NCBI RefSeq assembly: GCF_943193175.1
Contig: NZ_CALPDF010000047.1
Span: 1-34,229 of the forward strand
DNA length: 34,229 nt
Direction of reading: 5' to 3'
Origin: Neobacillus muris
GTDB lineage: Bacteria; Bacillota; Bacilli; Bacillales; Cytobacillaceae
Below the pieces are notes generated by a model, which was not told where the DNA came from, ran no database searches, and was given only the letters and a program-made list of their open reading frames with translations. The translations under genes and the position numbers were made by a program. Shown in pieces: positions 22,435 through 30,976 of this stretch (position 1 is its first letter; the number at the start of each line of letters is the position of its first letter).

Positions 22435-22761
22435 GTGAAGATGTTTATGGCAAAAAGCCTGGCTATTATCGCCCTGATGTTTATTTCCGTATTAACCGGA
22501 ATGGAATTAGCCAACAACGGAATCCATAAAATAAAGGGATATGATGACCCGAACTTTCAAAGTGCTGTTGCCATCAAGGAATCGGAACAGAATCTTAATG
22601 CAACCTTCTTAGGAAATGAGATTTCGAGCCATGATCTTGAGGCCAAAAAGAAAAAGCTCGAGGAAATGAGTGCCTATAACTTTTTTTCCTCAATGGGAAA
22701 GAAATTGTCAGACGGGTTAACAGGGGCGTCAGAAAAGTTAATTAAGAAAGTAACAGAGTGA
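22435..22761 (+). CDS. yqxA: YqxA family protein
   Basis: A 108-residue protein of unknown function (DUF3679-type) conserved downstream of spoIIP in Bacillus. It has one N-terminal membrane segment (about 6-25, KSLAIIALMFISVLTGMELA) followed by a charged helical region and a lysine-rich end, so it is probably membrane-anchored with most of it outside. The GTG start has AAAAGGGGG at its expected distance. Fifteen bases separate it from spoIIP, indicating co-transcription and a possible sporulation link (inference). Confidence 0.88.
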   Translation: MKMFMAKSLAIIALMFISVLTGMELANNGIHKIKGYDDPNFQSAVAIKESEQNLNATFLGNEISSHDLEAKKKKLEEMSAYNFFSSMGKKLSDGLTGASEKLIKKVTE

Positions 22762-22790
22762 AAAGCGGCTTCAGCCGCTTTTCGTGTTTT
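22761..22790 (+). terminator. Terminator of spoIIP-yqxA
   Basis: AAAAGCGGC pairs with GCCGCTTTT around a TTCA loop, beginning at the last base of the yqxA stop codon and followed by CGTGTTTT. Confidence 0.8.
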
Positions 22791-22792
22791 CA

Positions 22793-22821
22793 TTGAATCT
22801 TGTATTTCCTGCTGATATAAT
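22793..22821 (+). promoter_or_regulatory. Sigma-A promoter of lepA
   Basis: TTGAAT at 22793-22798 and TATAAT at 22816-22821 are 17 bases apart. The start would lie near 22828, about 35 bases before the lepA ATG. Confidence 0.78.
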
Positions 22822-22863
22822 CAAGAATAGTTTACGTGTGTGAAGATAGTAGGAGTGAACGAC

Positions 22864-24699
22864 ATGAATAGAGATGAAAGATTGAAGCGGCAGTCGAAAA
22901 TAAGGAACTTTTCGATTATTGCCCATATAGACCATGGTAAATCCACTTTGGCAGACCGGATTTTAGAAAAAACAAATGCATTATCTTCGCGTGAAATGAA
23001 GGACCAGCTGCTCGATTCAATGGACCTTGAAAGAGAACGCGGAATTACGATCAAATTAAATGCTGTCGAATTGCAATATAAAGCGAAAGACGGTGAAGTA
23101 TATACTTTTCATTTGATTGATACGCCAGGACACGTCGATTTTACTTACGAGGTATCCCGCAGCCTTGCTGCCTGTGAGGGTGCGATATTAGTGGTTGACG
23201 CTGCCCAAGGGATTGAGGCGCAGACTTTGGCCAACGTTTATTTGGCACTTGATAATGATTTGGAAATCCTGCCAGTCATTAACAAGATTGACCTGCCTAG
23301 TGCTGATCCGGAACGGGTTCGGAATGAAATCGAAGAGGTCATTGGCTTAGATGCATCAGAAGCGGTGCTGGCTTCTGCTAAAGCAGGAATCGGAATAGAA
23401 GAAATTCTCGAGCAGATAGTCGAGAAAGTCCCGGCGCCTGCGGGCAATCCGGAAGGCCCCTTAAAGGCATTGATTTTTGACTCGCTTTATGACGCCTATC
23501 GCGGTGTCGTGGCTTATATTCGTGTCGTAGAAGGAACGGTTAAGGTCGGCGACAAAATTAAGATGATGGCAACAGGGGCAGAATTCGAAGTCAATGAAGT
23601 GGGAGTTTTTACTCCAAAAGCTGTGCTTCGTGATGAGCTATCTGTCGGCGATGTTGGATTTTTAACCGCATCCATTAAAAATGTCGGGGATACCCGTGTT
23701 GGGGATACGATCACCAATGCCAAGAATGGGGCGACTGAGCCGCTTCCGGGCTACCGTAAATTAAACCCAATGGTTTATTGTGGTTTGTATCCTATTGATA
23801 CAGCTAAATTCAATGATCTTCGTGAAGCATTGGAAAAATTGCAATTAAACGATTCCGCCCTGCAATTTGAACCTGAGACTTCACAGGCTCTTGGCTTTGG
23901 TTTCCGGTGCGGATTTTTGGGATTGCTGCACATGGAAATCATTCAGGAACGGATTGAACGGGAATTTAAGATTGATTTAATTACAACCGCACCTAGTGTT
24001 ATTTATCAAGTTCATATGACAGACGGAACGCTGCTGAGTGTCGATAACCCATCCGACATGCCGGAGCCTGTTAAAATTGACCGTGTAGAAGAGCCCTACG
24101 TAAAGGCAACCATGATGGCGCCGAATGACTATGTCGGTGCCATTATGGAGCTTTGCCAGCTAAAGCGCGGCATTTTTATCGATATGCAGTACCAGGGGGA
24201 AAATCGTGTCAGCATTGTCTATGAAATCCCTTTGGCTGAAATTGTCTATGACTTCTTTGACCAGCTTAAGTCAAGCACGAGAGGATACGCATCATTTGAT
24301 TATGAGCTGATTGGTTATAAGCCATCAAGCTTAGTGAAAATGGATATTCTATTAAATGCAGAAAAAGTCGATGCGCTTAGCTTTATCGTTCACAAAGATT
24401 TTGCTTATGAGCGCGGGAAAGTTATCGTAGAAAAATTAAAAGAATTAATTCCGCGCCAGCAATTTGAGGTGCCTGTCCAGGCTGCTATTGGTCAAAAAAT
24501 CGTGGCCCGCTCGACCATTAAAGCGATGCGCAAAAACGTATTGGCTAAATGTTACGGGGGGGATATTTCCCGTAAACGCAAATTGTTAGAAAAACAAAAA
24601 GAGGGTAAAAAGCGGATGAAACAGGTCGGCTCTGTCGAGGTGCCGCAGGAAGCGTTTATGGCTGTATTAAGAATGGATGACAACAATACGAAGAAGTAA
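22864..24699 (+). CDS. lepA: Elongation factor 4 (LepA) GTPase
   Basis: Ribosome-associated translational GTPase implicated in back-translocation, translation initiation or 30S maturation. A 611-residue protein with G1 AHIDHGKST (20-28), the switch/G3 DTPGHVDF, G4 NKIDL and G5 SAKAG, followed by EF-G-like domains II, III and V and the LepA-specific C-terminal domain (KMKQVGSVEVPQEAF near the end). The ATG at 22864 has AGGAG at 22851-22855; upstream in-frame starts lack this. It has its own promoter and terminator. Confidence 0.97.
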   Translation: MNRDERLKRQSKIRNFSIIAHIDHGKSTLADRILEKTNALSSREMKDQLLDSMDLERERGITIKLNAVELQYKAKDGEVYTFHLIDTPGHVDFTYEVSRSLAACEGAILVVDAAQGIEAQTLANVYLALDNDLEILPVINKIDLPSADPERVRNEIEEVIGLDASEAVLASAKAGIGIEEILEQIVEKVPAPAGNPEGPLKALIFDSLYDAYRGVVAYIRVVEGTVKVGDKIKMMATGAEFEVNEVGVFTPKAVLRDELSVGDVGFLTASIKNVGDTRVGDTITNAKNGATEPLPGYRKLNPMVYCGLYPIDTAKFNDLREALEKLQLNDSALQFEPETSQALGFGFRCGFLGLLHMEIIQERIEREFKIDLITTAPSVIYQVHMTDGTLLSVDNPSDMPEPVKIDRVEEPYVKATMMAPNDYVGAIMELCQLKRGIFIDMQYQGENRVSIVYEIPLAEIVYDFFDQLKSSTRGYASFDYELIGYKPSSLVKMDILLNAEKVDALSFIVHKDFAYERGKVIVEKLKELIPRQQFEVPVQAAIGQKIVARSTIKAMRKNVLAKCYGGDISRKRKLLEKQKEGKKRMKQVGSVEVPQEAFMAVLRMDDNNTKK

Positions 24700-24707
24700 A
24701 TGCAGCG

Positions 24708-24754
24708 GGAGGTAAGGAACAGCCTAAACAAGGCCAGTCCTGCCTCCTTTTGTT
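24708..24754 (+). terminator. Terminator of lepA
   Basis: GGAGG at 24708-24712 pairs with CCTCC at 24743-24747 as the base of an interrupted stem that continues AGGA/TCCT and GCC/GGC, followed by TTTTGTT. Confidence 0.7.
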
Positions 24755-24777
24755 ACTGAGAAAAGAAGGTGTAATAC

Positions 24778-25917
24778 ATGGTGAAAGCAGCATACCTGCA
24801 TATCCCATTTTGTGAACATATTTGCCACTATTGTGATTTTAATAAGGTATTTCTTAAGGGCCAGCCTGTAGATGATTATTTGGCAGCGATGAAGCAGGAG
24901 ATTGAGCTGGCATTAAAGATGGATCCTGTGGAAAAATTGGATACGATTTTTGTTGGCGGCGGGACACCGACTTCCTTAAATGAGCGGCAATTAGCTCGAT
25001 TTTGTGGAATCATCCGTCAACATTTTCCGGCAGGCCCGAATCTTGAATTCACATTTGAAGCAAATCCGGGAGATTTATCACAGGAAAAATTGCAAATATT
25101 AAAAGATGCCGGCGTAAATCGGATCAGTTTAGGGGTACAGACTTTTAATGATGAACTTCTCAAGAAAATCGGCCGGGTCCACCGTGCCAAGGATGTTTTT
25201 CGAACCATTGAAATCGCCAAAAAAACGGGATTTGACAATATTAGCGTTGATCTCATCTTTAGTCTTCCAACACAAACCATTGCTGATTTTAAAGACTCTT
25301 TAGAAAAGGCTTTTTCATTAGAGATTCCCCATTTTTCAGCGTATTCTTTGATTATCGAACCAAAAACAGTATTTTACAATCTAATGCGAAAAGGCCAGCT
25401 TCAGACCCCTGGTGAGGATATCGAAGCCCAAATGTATGAATTAGTAATGGAAGAAATGGAAAAGCACGGTTTCCATCAATATGAAATTAGTAATTTTTCA
25501 AGGCCGGGTTTCGAGAGCCGCCATAATGTAACGTATTGGAATAATGAATATTATTATGGATTTGGGGCTGGTGCCCATGGTTATGTGAATGGTTATAGGC
25601 GCTCCAATATCGGACCGGTAAACAAGTATATTGAGACGGTCAAACAAGGCAGCCTCCCGATTTTGGAAGAACACCAAGTTACCCGTGCAGAGCAAATGGA
25701 GGAAGAAATGTTTCTTGGGCTGCGCAAAACCAAAGGTATCTCTATTAGCCGCTTTCAGGAGAAATTTTCGGAGAATCCGCTGCAGTTATTTCATAACGAG
25801 ATAGATGAATTAATCAGAAAACAATGGATAGAAGTAAATGAGGATAATATATATTTAACTAAAACGGGGCGGCTGTTGGGAAATGAAGTATTTCAGGCTT
25901 TTATCGGAACAATTTAA
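24778..25917 (+). CDS. hemW: HemW-type radical SAM protein (heme chaperone)
   Basis: Radical SAM protein long annotated as oxygen-independent coproporphyrinogen III oxidase; HemW members bind and deliver heme rather than oxidise coproporphyrinogen. The cluster motif HIPFCEHICHYCDF has C12, C16 and C19. It lacks the fourth cysteine (C-x-C) typical of true HemN, having D-F there, which supports HemW. Further SAM-binding regions are VGGGTPTSL and FEANPGDL; the length is 379 residues. The ATG at 24778 follows AAAGAAGGTG. It lies between lepA and hrcA as in B. subtilis. Confidence 0.94.
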   Translation: MVKAAYLHIPFCEHICHYCDFNKVFLKGQPVDDYLAAMKQEIELALKMDPVEKLDTIFVGGGTPTSLNERQLARFCGIIRQHFPAGPNLEFTFEANPGDLSQEKLQILKDAGVNRISLGVQTFNDELLKKIGRVHRAKDVFRTIEIAKKTGFDNISVDLIFSLPTQTIADFKDSLEKAFSLEIPHFSAYSLIIEPKTVFYNLMRKGQLQTPGEDIEAQMYELVMEEMEKHGFHQYEISNFSRPGFESRHNVTYWNNEYYYGFGAGAHGYVNGYRRSNIGPVNKYIETVKQGSLPILEEHQVTRAEQMEEEMFLGLRKTKGISISRFQEKFSENPLQLFHNEIDELIRKQWIEVNEDNIYLTKTGRLLGNEVFQAFIGTI

Positions 25918-25977
25918 ACAATGGGTTCCGGGGGAGTTCAATGTTGTGGCGATACTGGTTTTCTCAGGCTTTTATGA

Positions 25978-26006
25978 TTGACAGCATCCCCCCTTTTTGA
26001 TAATTT
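25978..26006 (+). promoter_or_regulatory. Probable sigma-A promoter of the hrcA operon
   Basis: TTGACA (perfect) at 25978-25983, a 17-base spacer, and TAATTT at 26001-26006. A better -10, TATAAT at 26012-26017, is too far from this -35, so the exact -10 is uncertain. Either choice puts the transcript start at or just before the CIRCE operator. Confidence 0.55.
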
Positions 26007-26016
26007 ATTAATATAA

Positions 26017-26043
26017 TTAGCACTCGATGACAATGAGTGCTAA
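26017..26043 (+). promoter_or_regulatory. CIRCE operator (HrcA binding site)
   Basis: TTAGCACTC, nine bases, GAGTGCTAA: a perfect match to the consensus inverted repeat. HrcA binds here and represses its own operon until heat shock titrates GroEL. Confidence 0.98.
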
Positions 26044-26055
26044 CAGAGGTGATGA

Positions 26056-27090
26056 ATGTTGTTAACAGATCGGCAATTATTAATCCTTCAAGTAATAGTG
26101 GATGACTTTATTCGATCTGCACAACCTGTCGGCTCTAGAAGTTTGTCGAAAAAGGAGGAAATATCCTTAAGTTCGGCAACGATTCGCAACGAAATGGCTG
26201 ACTTGGAAGAACTGGGCTTTATTGAGAAAACCCACACTTCTTCAGGGCGTGTGCCATCCGAGAAAGGTTACCGTTATTACGTTGACCATTTGCTTTCGCC
26301 TCAGGCTTTGGACCAGCATGATATAAAAATTGTTCGTTCGATATTTGCAGAGAAAATTTTTGAATTTGAAAAGATCATTCAAAGATCGGCCAAAATTTTA
26401 TCAGAATTAACCAACTACACGTCTATTGTTCTGGGACCGGCAGTCAGTGTGAATAAATTAAAAAGAATTCAAATTGTTCCGTTAAACAAAGAGACAGCTG
26501 TGGCCATCTTGATTACGGATTCAGGCCATGTTGAAAACAGAACCTTTACACTTCCGGCATCGATTGATTCCAGTGATTTGGAAAGAATGGTTAACATTTT
26601 GAATGAACGATTAAATGGAGTTCCGCTGGATGAACTGCATGACAAAATATATAAAGAAGTGGCTTCACTTCTTAAGCAGCATATTAATAATTATGATGGG
26701 ATTCTTCATTCCATTGCGGATACCGTTAAAATTCCGAACACAGAGAAGCTGTTTTTTGCCGGGAAGACGAATATGTTAAGCCAGCCAGAATTCCATGATA
26801 TTGCTAAAGTCAGAAACCTGTTAACAATCATTGATCATGAAGAATGGATTACAGATATGATTCGGAGCAATTCAGCTGGCATAAATGTAAAAATTGGCAG
26901 TGAAATTCAAAACAGTATCATGGAAAACTGCAGTTTAATTACAGCGACATATTCTGCAGGCTCGGAAACATTAGGGACAATTGCCATTTTGGGACCGACA
27001 AGAATGGAATATTCCCGGGTGATTGGATTGCTTCAGCTGTTAAGCAGAGATTTGAGCTCAGTTTTAACAAAACTGTATCAATATAAGTAG
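26056..27090 (+). CDS. hrcA: Heat-inducible transcription repressor HrcA
   Basis: Repressor of class I heat-shock genes that binds CIRCE and depends on GroEL for activity. A 344-residue protein with an N-terminal winged helix (LTDRQLLILQVIVDDFI, SKKEEISLSSATIRNEMADL, GFIEKTHTSSGRVPSEKGY) and C-terminal GAF-like and dimerisation parts (TATYSAGSETLGTIAILGPT). The operator lies 13 bases before the ATG, so autoregulation is direct. GAGGTGATGA gives the ribosome binding site. First gene of a seven-gene operon. Confidence 0.98.
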   Translation: MLLTDRQLLILQVIVDDFIRSAQPVGSRSLSKKEEISLSSATIRNEMADLEELGFIEKTHTSSGRVPSEKGYRYYVDHLLSPQALDQHDIKIVRSIFAEKIFEFEKIIQRSAKILSELTNYTSIVLGPAVSVNKLKRIQIVPLNKETAVAILITDSGHVENRTFTLPASIDSSDLERMVNILNERLNGVPLDELHDKIYKEVASLLKQHINNYDGILHSIADTVKIPNTEKLFFAGKTNMLSQPEFHDIAKVRNLLTIIDHEEWITDMIRSNSAGINVKIGSEIQNSIMENCSLITATYSAGSETLGTIAILGPTRMEYSRVIGLLQLLSRDLSSVLTKLYQYK

Positions 27091-27109
27091 CACTGGCAAT
27101 ATTGAGTAT

Positions 27110-27132
27110 GGGTGAAATCCCTGGTTTCACCC
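27110..27132 (+). repeat. Stem-loop between hrcA and grpE
   Basis: GGGTGAAA at 27110-27117 pairs with TTTCACCC at 27125-27132 around a seven-base loop, followed by CTCTTGCTATTTT. In B. subtilis the dnaK operon mRNA is, as I recall, cut between hrcA and grpE, with a stem-loop affecting stability; this hairpin is in the matching place. Confidence 0.65.
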
Positions 27133-27190
27133 CTCTTGCTATTTTAATATGTTATAAATGGAAATCTAATCTTTGAGGGAGGTGAGTAAA

Positions 27191-27805
27191 TTGACGGAAG
27201 AAAATAAGACTGTCAGCACTGAAGAGGAACTGCAAAATAACACCAGTGAGTCTATAGAAGACCAAGTGGTTGAAACAAACGCAGATGAAAGAAATTCAGC
27301 AGAACCCGCTGAAGAAACGAACGAAACCGTTGAACTAAACCCAATCCAGGAATTGCAGGAGCAAATCCAAGCACTGAACAAAAAGTTAGAAGAAGCAGAT
27401 AATCGTTATTTGCGCCTTCAAGCAGATTTTGATAATTTCCGCCGCCGCACACGGTTAGACCAGGAAGCGAGCGAAAAATATAGAGCACAAAAACTAGTGG
27501 CTGATTTACTGCCAGTAATGGATAACTTCGAAAGAGCCTTGCAAGTCGAAACTGACAACGAGCAGGCAAAATCGTTGCTGCAAGGAATGGAAATGGTTTA
27601 CCGAAGCCTCGCAGATGCACTGAAAAAAGAAGGTGTGGAACCGATTGAAACGGTAGGGAAAGAATTTAATCCCCATCAGCATCAGGCGGTTATGCAAGGC
27701 GAGGATCCTAACTATGGTTCTAATATCGTTATTGAAGAATTTCAAAAGGGCTATCTATTAAAGGATCGTGTCATTCGTCCTGCGATGGTGAAAGTAAATC
27801 AATAG
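27191..27805 (+). CDS. grpE: Nucleotide exchange factor GrpE
   Basis: Releases ADP from DnaK in the chaperone cycle. The 204-residue protein has an acidic, disordered N-terminus (about 1-55), a long coiled-coil helix (QEQIQALNKKLEEADNRYLR, then LQADFDNFRRRTR) and the C-terminal beta domain (VEPIETVGKEFNPHQHQAVM, LKDRVIRPAMVKV). The TTG at 27191 is chosen since GGGAGGTGA (27178-27186) lies before it and the product then begins MTEENK, like other Bacillus GrpE; a further TTG at 27173 would include that site. Confidence 0.95.
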   Translation: MTEENKTVSTEEELQNNTSESIEDQVVETNADERNSAEPAEETNETVELNPIQELQEQIQALNKKLEEADNRYLRLQADFDNFRRRTRLDQEASEKYRAQKLVADLLPVMDNFERALQVETDNEQAKSLLQGMEMVYRSLADALKKEGVEPIETVGKEFNPHQHQAVMQGEDPNYGSNIVIEEFQKGYLLKDRVIRPAMVKVNQ

Positions 27806-27835
27806 TTTACATAATGTTTTAAGGAGGAAAAGTCA

Positions 27836-29671
27836 ATGAGTAAGATAATTGGTATTGACCTAGGAACCACAAACTCATGTGTAGCTGTACTTGAAGGCGG
27901 CGAACCTAAGGTTATCCCTAATCCAGAAGGAAACCGGACAACTCCCTCTGTAGTTGCCTTTAAAAATGGCGAACGTCAAGTTGGGGAAGTGGCTAAACGC
28001 CAAGCGATCACGAACCCAAATACAATCATTTCAATCAAGCGTCATATGGGTACAAATCATAAAGAGGAAATTGAAGGAAAACAATATACCCCTCAGGAAA
28101 TTTCTGCTATTATCCTTCAGTATTTAAAATCCTATGCTGAGGATTATCTGGGCGAGCCCGTAACTAAAGCAGTTATTACTGTACCGGCTTACTTTAATGA
28201 TGCAGAACGTCAAGCAACGAAAGACGCAGGCAAAATTGCCGGCCTTGAAGTGGAACGTATTATCAATGAGCCAACTGCTGCAGCATTGGCCTACGGTTTA
28301 GACAAAACAGACCAAGACCAAACGATCCTAGTTTATGACCTTGGCGGCGGTACATTTGACGTATCCATCCTTGAACTGGGTGACGGCGTGTTTGAAGTTA
28401 AAGCAACAGCCGGAGATAATCGTCTCGGTGGAGATGATTTTGACCAAGTCATCATCGATTATTTAGTAGAACAATTTAAAAAAGAAAATGGCATTGACCT
28501 TGCCCAAGACAAAATGGCATTGCAGCGCTTAAAAGATGCAGCTGAAAAAGCGAAGAAAGATCTTTCTGGGGTAACATCCACTCAAATATCTTTACCGTTT
28601 ATCACTGCAGGTCCTGCTGGCCCGCTTCATTTAGATGTTACGATGACAAGAGCAAAATTTGATGAATTAACTGCCCACCTTGTTGAACGGACAATGGGTC
28701 CTGTTCGCCAAGCATTAAGTGATGCTGGTTTAACGGCATCCGAAATTGATAAAGTGATTCTTGTTGGCGGATCAACTCGTATTCCAGCCGTTCAAGATGC
28801 CATTAAAAAGGCAACTGGTCAAGAGCCGCACCGTGGTGTGAACCCAGATGAAGTAGTGGCAATGGGTGCAGCGATTCAAGGCGGCGTGATCACAGGAGAT
28901 GTTAAGGATGTTGTCCTTCTTGACGTTACCCCTCTATCGCTTGGAATTGAAACAATGGGCGGTGTATTTACGAAGTTAATTGAACGTAATACAACGATTC
29001 CTACATCTAAATCTCAGATTTTCTCAACGGCTGCGGATAACCAAACAGCTGTTGATATTCATGTTCTTCAAGGGGAGCGCCCAATGGCAGCCGACAATAA
29101 AACACTGGGCCGTTTCCAATTGTCCGATATTCCGCCGGCACCGCGGGGAATCCCTCAAATCGAAGTAACCTTCGATATTGATAAAAACGGGATCGTCAAT
29201 GTTCGGGCAAAAGATTTAGGAACAAATAAAGAGCAGCAAATTACGATTAAGTCTTCAACCGGCTTATCTGATGAAGAAATTCAAAAAATGGTAAGAGAAG
29301 CAGAAGAAAATGCGGATGCTGATAAAAAGCGCAAAGAAGAAGCCGAGCTTCGCAATGAGGCAGATCAGCTAGTATTTACGACTGAAAAAACTTTAAAAGA
29401 CCTCGAAGGCAAAGTGGATGCGGCTGAAGTAGCGAAAGCAAACGATGCGAAAGACGTATTGAAAAAAGCAATCGAGAGCAATGATCTTGACGAAATGCGC
29501 ACTAAAAAGGATGCATTGCAAGAAATTGTTCAGGCTTTAACAGTTAAGCTTTATGAGCAAGCCGCTCAAGCACAGCAGGCTCAATCAGGTGAGCAAGGTG
29601 CAGAAGGTTCTGCTAAAAAAGATGACGACGTCATTGATGCAGAATTCGAAGAAGTCAAGGATGATAAATAA
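27836..29671 (+). CDS. dnaK: Molecular chaperone DnaK (Hsp70)
   Basis: ATP-dependent chaperone for nascent and misfolded proteins. A 611-residue protein; the ATPase domain has GIDLGTTNS (5-13), NEPTAAALAYGL and VYDLGGGTFDVSIL; the substrate-binding domain follows from LLDVTPLSLGIE (about 364) on; the tail is a helical lid ending in an acidic DAEFEEVKDD. AAGGAGGAAAAG before the ATG is very strong. The codon use is biased towards preferred codons compared with neighbours, fitting high expression. A partial terminator follows before dnaJ. Confidence 0.98.
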   Translation: MSKIIGIDLGTTNSCVAVLEGGEPKVIPNPEGNRTTPSVVAFKNGERQVGEVAKRQAITNPNTIISIKRHMGTNHKEEIEGKQYTPQEISAIILQYLKSYAEDYLGEPVTKAVITVPAYFNDAERQATKDAGKIAGLEVERIINEPTAAALAYGLDKTDQDQTILVYDLGGGTFDVSILELGDGVFEVKATAGDNRLGGDDFDQVIIDYLVEQFKKENGIDLAQDKMALQRLKDAAEKAKKDLSGVTSTQISLPFITAGPAGPLHLDVTMTRAKFDELTAHLVERTMGPVRQALSDAGLTASEIDKVILVGGSTRIPAVQDAIKKATGQEPHRGVNPDEVVAMGAAIQGGVITGDVKDVVLLDVTPLSLGIETMGGVFTKLIERNTTIPTSKSQIFSTAADNQTAVDIHVLQGERPMAADNKTLGRFQLSDIPPAPRGIPQIEVTFDIDKNGIVNVRAKDLGTNKEQQITIKSSTGLSDEEIQKMVREAEENADADKKRKEEAELRNEADQLVFTTEKTLKDLEGKVDAAEVAKANDAKDVLKKAIESNDLDEMRTKKDALQEIVQALTVKLYEQAAQAQQAQSGEQGAEGSAKKDDDVIDAEFEEVKDDK

Positions 29672-29696
29672 ACATTCCATCTAACATATCTACTGG

Positions 29697-29735
29697 AAAA
29701 GGTCAAAGTCAAACACACAAGGCTTTGGCTTTTTC
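29697..29735. terminator. Terminator between dnaK and dnaJ
   Basis: AAAAGGTCAAAGTC (29697-29710) pairs with GGCTTTGGCTTTT (29721-29733) with one bulge and three G-T wobbles, followed by TC. It probably reduces transcription into dnaJ relative to dnaK. The minus-strand reading also forms a hairpin followed by CTTTTCC. Confidence 0.75.
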
Positions 29736-29782
29736 TGTGAATGGAATAGTTTTTATTGCGTTCAGCTTCTTTGGGGTGTTAA
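29697..29782 (-). ncRNA. Candidate minus-strand small RNA between dnaK and dnaJ (SurC-like)
   Basis: On the minus strand a sigma-K-like promoter is visible: AC at 29814-29813, 17 bases, then CATAAAAAT from 29795. The predicted start near 29782 leads to the hairpin at 29735-29697, an RNA of about 85 bases with no convincing frame. In B. subtilis a sigma-K/GerE-controlled small RNA, SurC, comes from the dnaJ-dnaK intergenic region (from memory). Here position and promoter type agree; sequence identity to SurC is not checked. Confidence 0.35.
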
Positions 29783-29785
29783 AAT
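29756..29785 (+). promoter_or_regulatory. Possible internal promoter of dnaJ
   Basis: TTGCGT at 29756-29761 and TAAAAT at 29780-29785 are 18 bases apart. It would restart transcription after the dnaK terminator, about 27 bases before the dnaJ ATG. Confidence 0.45.
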
Positions 29786-29818
29786 AATTTTTATGTGACA
29801 GATTCGGGAGTGGTAATC

Positions 29819-30958
29819 ATGAGTAAACGGGATTACTATGAGGTGCTGGAAGTCAGCAAGGGCGCCTCTAAGGATGAAATAAAAAAGGCATATCGCAAGC
29901 TGTCAAAAAAATATCACCCAGATATCAATAAAGAACCAGATGCGGCCGAAAAATTCAAGGAAATTACTGAAGCATATGAAGTGTTAAGTGATGACCAAAA
30001 AAGGGCGCATTATGACCAGTTTGGGCATACCGATCCAAATCAAGGATTCGGCGGTTTTGGCGGCGGCGGTGACTTTGGCGGCTTTGGCGGTTTTGAGGAT
30101 ATTTTCAACACATTCTTTGGCGGCGGTGGCGGCGGCTCACGGAGAAGAGATCCAAATGCGCCGAGACAAGGTGCAGACTTACAATATAATATGACGATCT
30201 CCTTTGAGGAAGCAGCCTTTGGAAAAGAAGCAGAAATCGAAATACCGCGTGAGGAAACATGCGGCACCTGCCATGGTTCTGGGGCAAAACCTGGAACGAA
30301 GCCTGAGACATGCAAACATTGTCAAGGGACTGGACAAGTAAGCGTTGAGCAGAATACTCCATTCGGAAGAATTGTGAATCGGAGAACTTGTCACCATTGT
30401 AACGGTACCGGAAAAGAAATTAAACAAAAATGTTCGACTTGCGGCGGTGCCGGCAGAGTGAAAAAACGCAATAAAATTCAAGTGAAAATCCCAGCAGGTA
30501 TTGATGATGGCCAGCAGCTGAGAATGTCTGGAAAAGGCGAGGCTGGAATTAATGGCGGTCCTGCAGGAGATCTTTACATTGTGTTCCATGTCCGTCCGCA
30601 TGAATTCTTTCAAAGAGTGGATGATGACATTTATTGTGAAACACCAATCACCTTTGTCCAAGCAGCATTGGGGGATGAGATTGAAGTTCCAACGCTCCAT
30701 GGAAAGGTGAAACTGAAAATCCCTGCTGGTACCCAAACGGGCAAAAAATTCCGTTTGAAAGAAAAAGGGGTGCCGAATGTCCGAGGATTTGGCGTTGGCG
30801 ACCAATACGTGACGGTTCAAATTGTCACACCGACCAAGCTTTCAGAAAAGCAAAAGCAGCTGTTAAAAGAATTTGCTGAGCTAAGCGGTTCTGCTCCGAT
30901 GGGCGAACATGAGGAAACTCTTTTTTCTAAATTTAAACGTGCCTTTAAAGGCGAGTAA
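29819..30958 (+). CDS. dnaJ: Co-chaperone DnaJ (Hsp40)
   Basis: Delivers substrates to DnaK and stimulates its ATPase. A 379-residue type I J-protein: J-domain with HPD at 33-35, Gly/Phe-rich linker (about 72-115, with GGFGGGGDFGGFGGF), zinc domain with four CxxCxGxG repeats (CGTCHGSG, CKHCQGTG, CHHCNGTG, CSTCGGAG) and two C-terminal substrate-binding domains. The ATG at 29819 has GGGAG eight bases upstream; an earlier in-frame GTG at 29795 has no such site. Confidence 0.98.
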   Translation: MSKRDYYEVLEVSKGASKDEIKKAYRKLSKKYHPDINKEPDAAEKFKEITEAYEVLSDDQKRAHYDQFGHTDPNQGFGGFGGGGDFGGFGGFEDIFNTFFGGGGGGSRRRDPNAPRQGADLQYNMTISFEEAAFGKEAEIEIPREETCGTCHGSGAKPGTKPETCKHCQGTGQVSVEQNTPFGRIVNRRTCHHCNGTGKEIKQKCSTCGGAGRVKKRNKIQVKIPAGIDDGQQLRMSGKGEAGINGGPAGDLYIVFHVRPHEFFQRVDDDIYCETPITFVQAALGDEIEVPTLHGKVKLKIPAGTQTGKKFRLKEKGVPNVRGFGVGDQYVTVQIVTPTKLSEKQKQLLKEFAELSGSAPMGEHEETLFSKFKRAFKGE

Positions 30959-30976
30959 GGATTGGAGTTGGCAGAA

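Noticed and set aside
30179..30820. 213-residue minus-strand frame inside dnaJ
   Set aside because: A shadow of the highly biased dnaJ codons; no start signal and no family resemblance.
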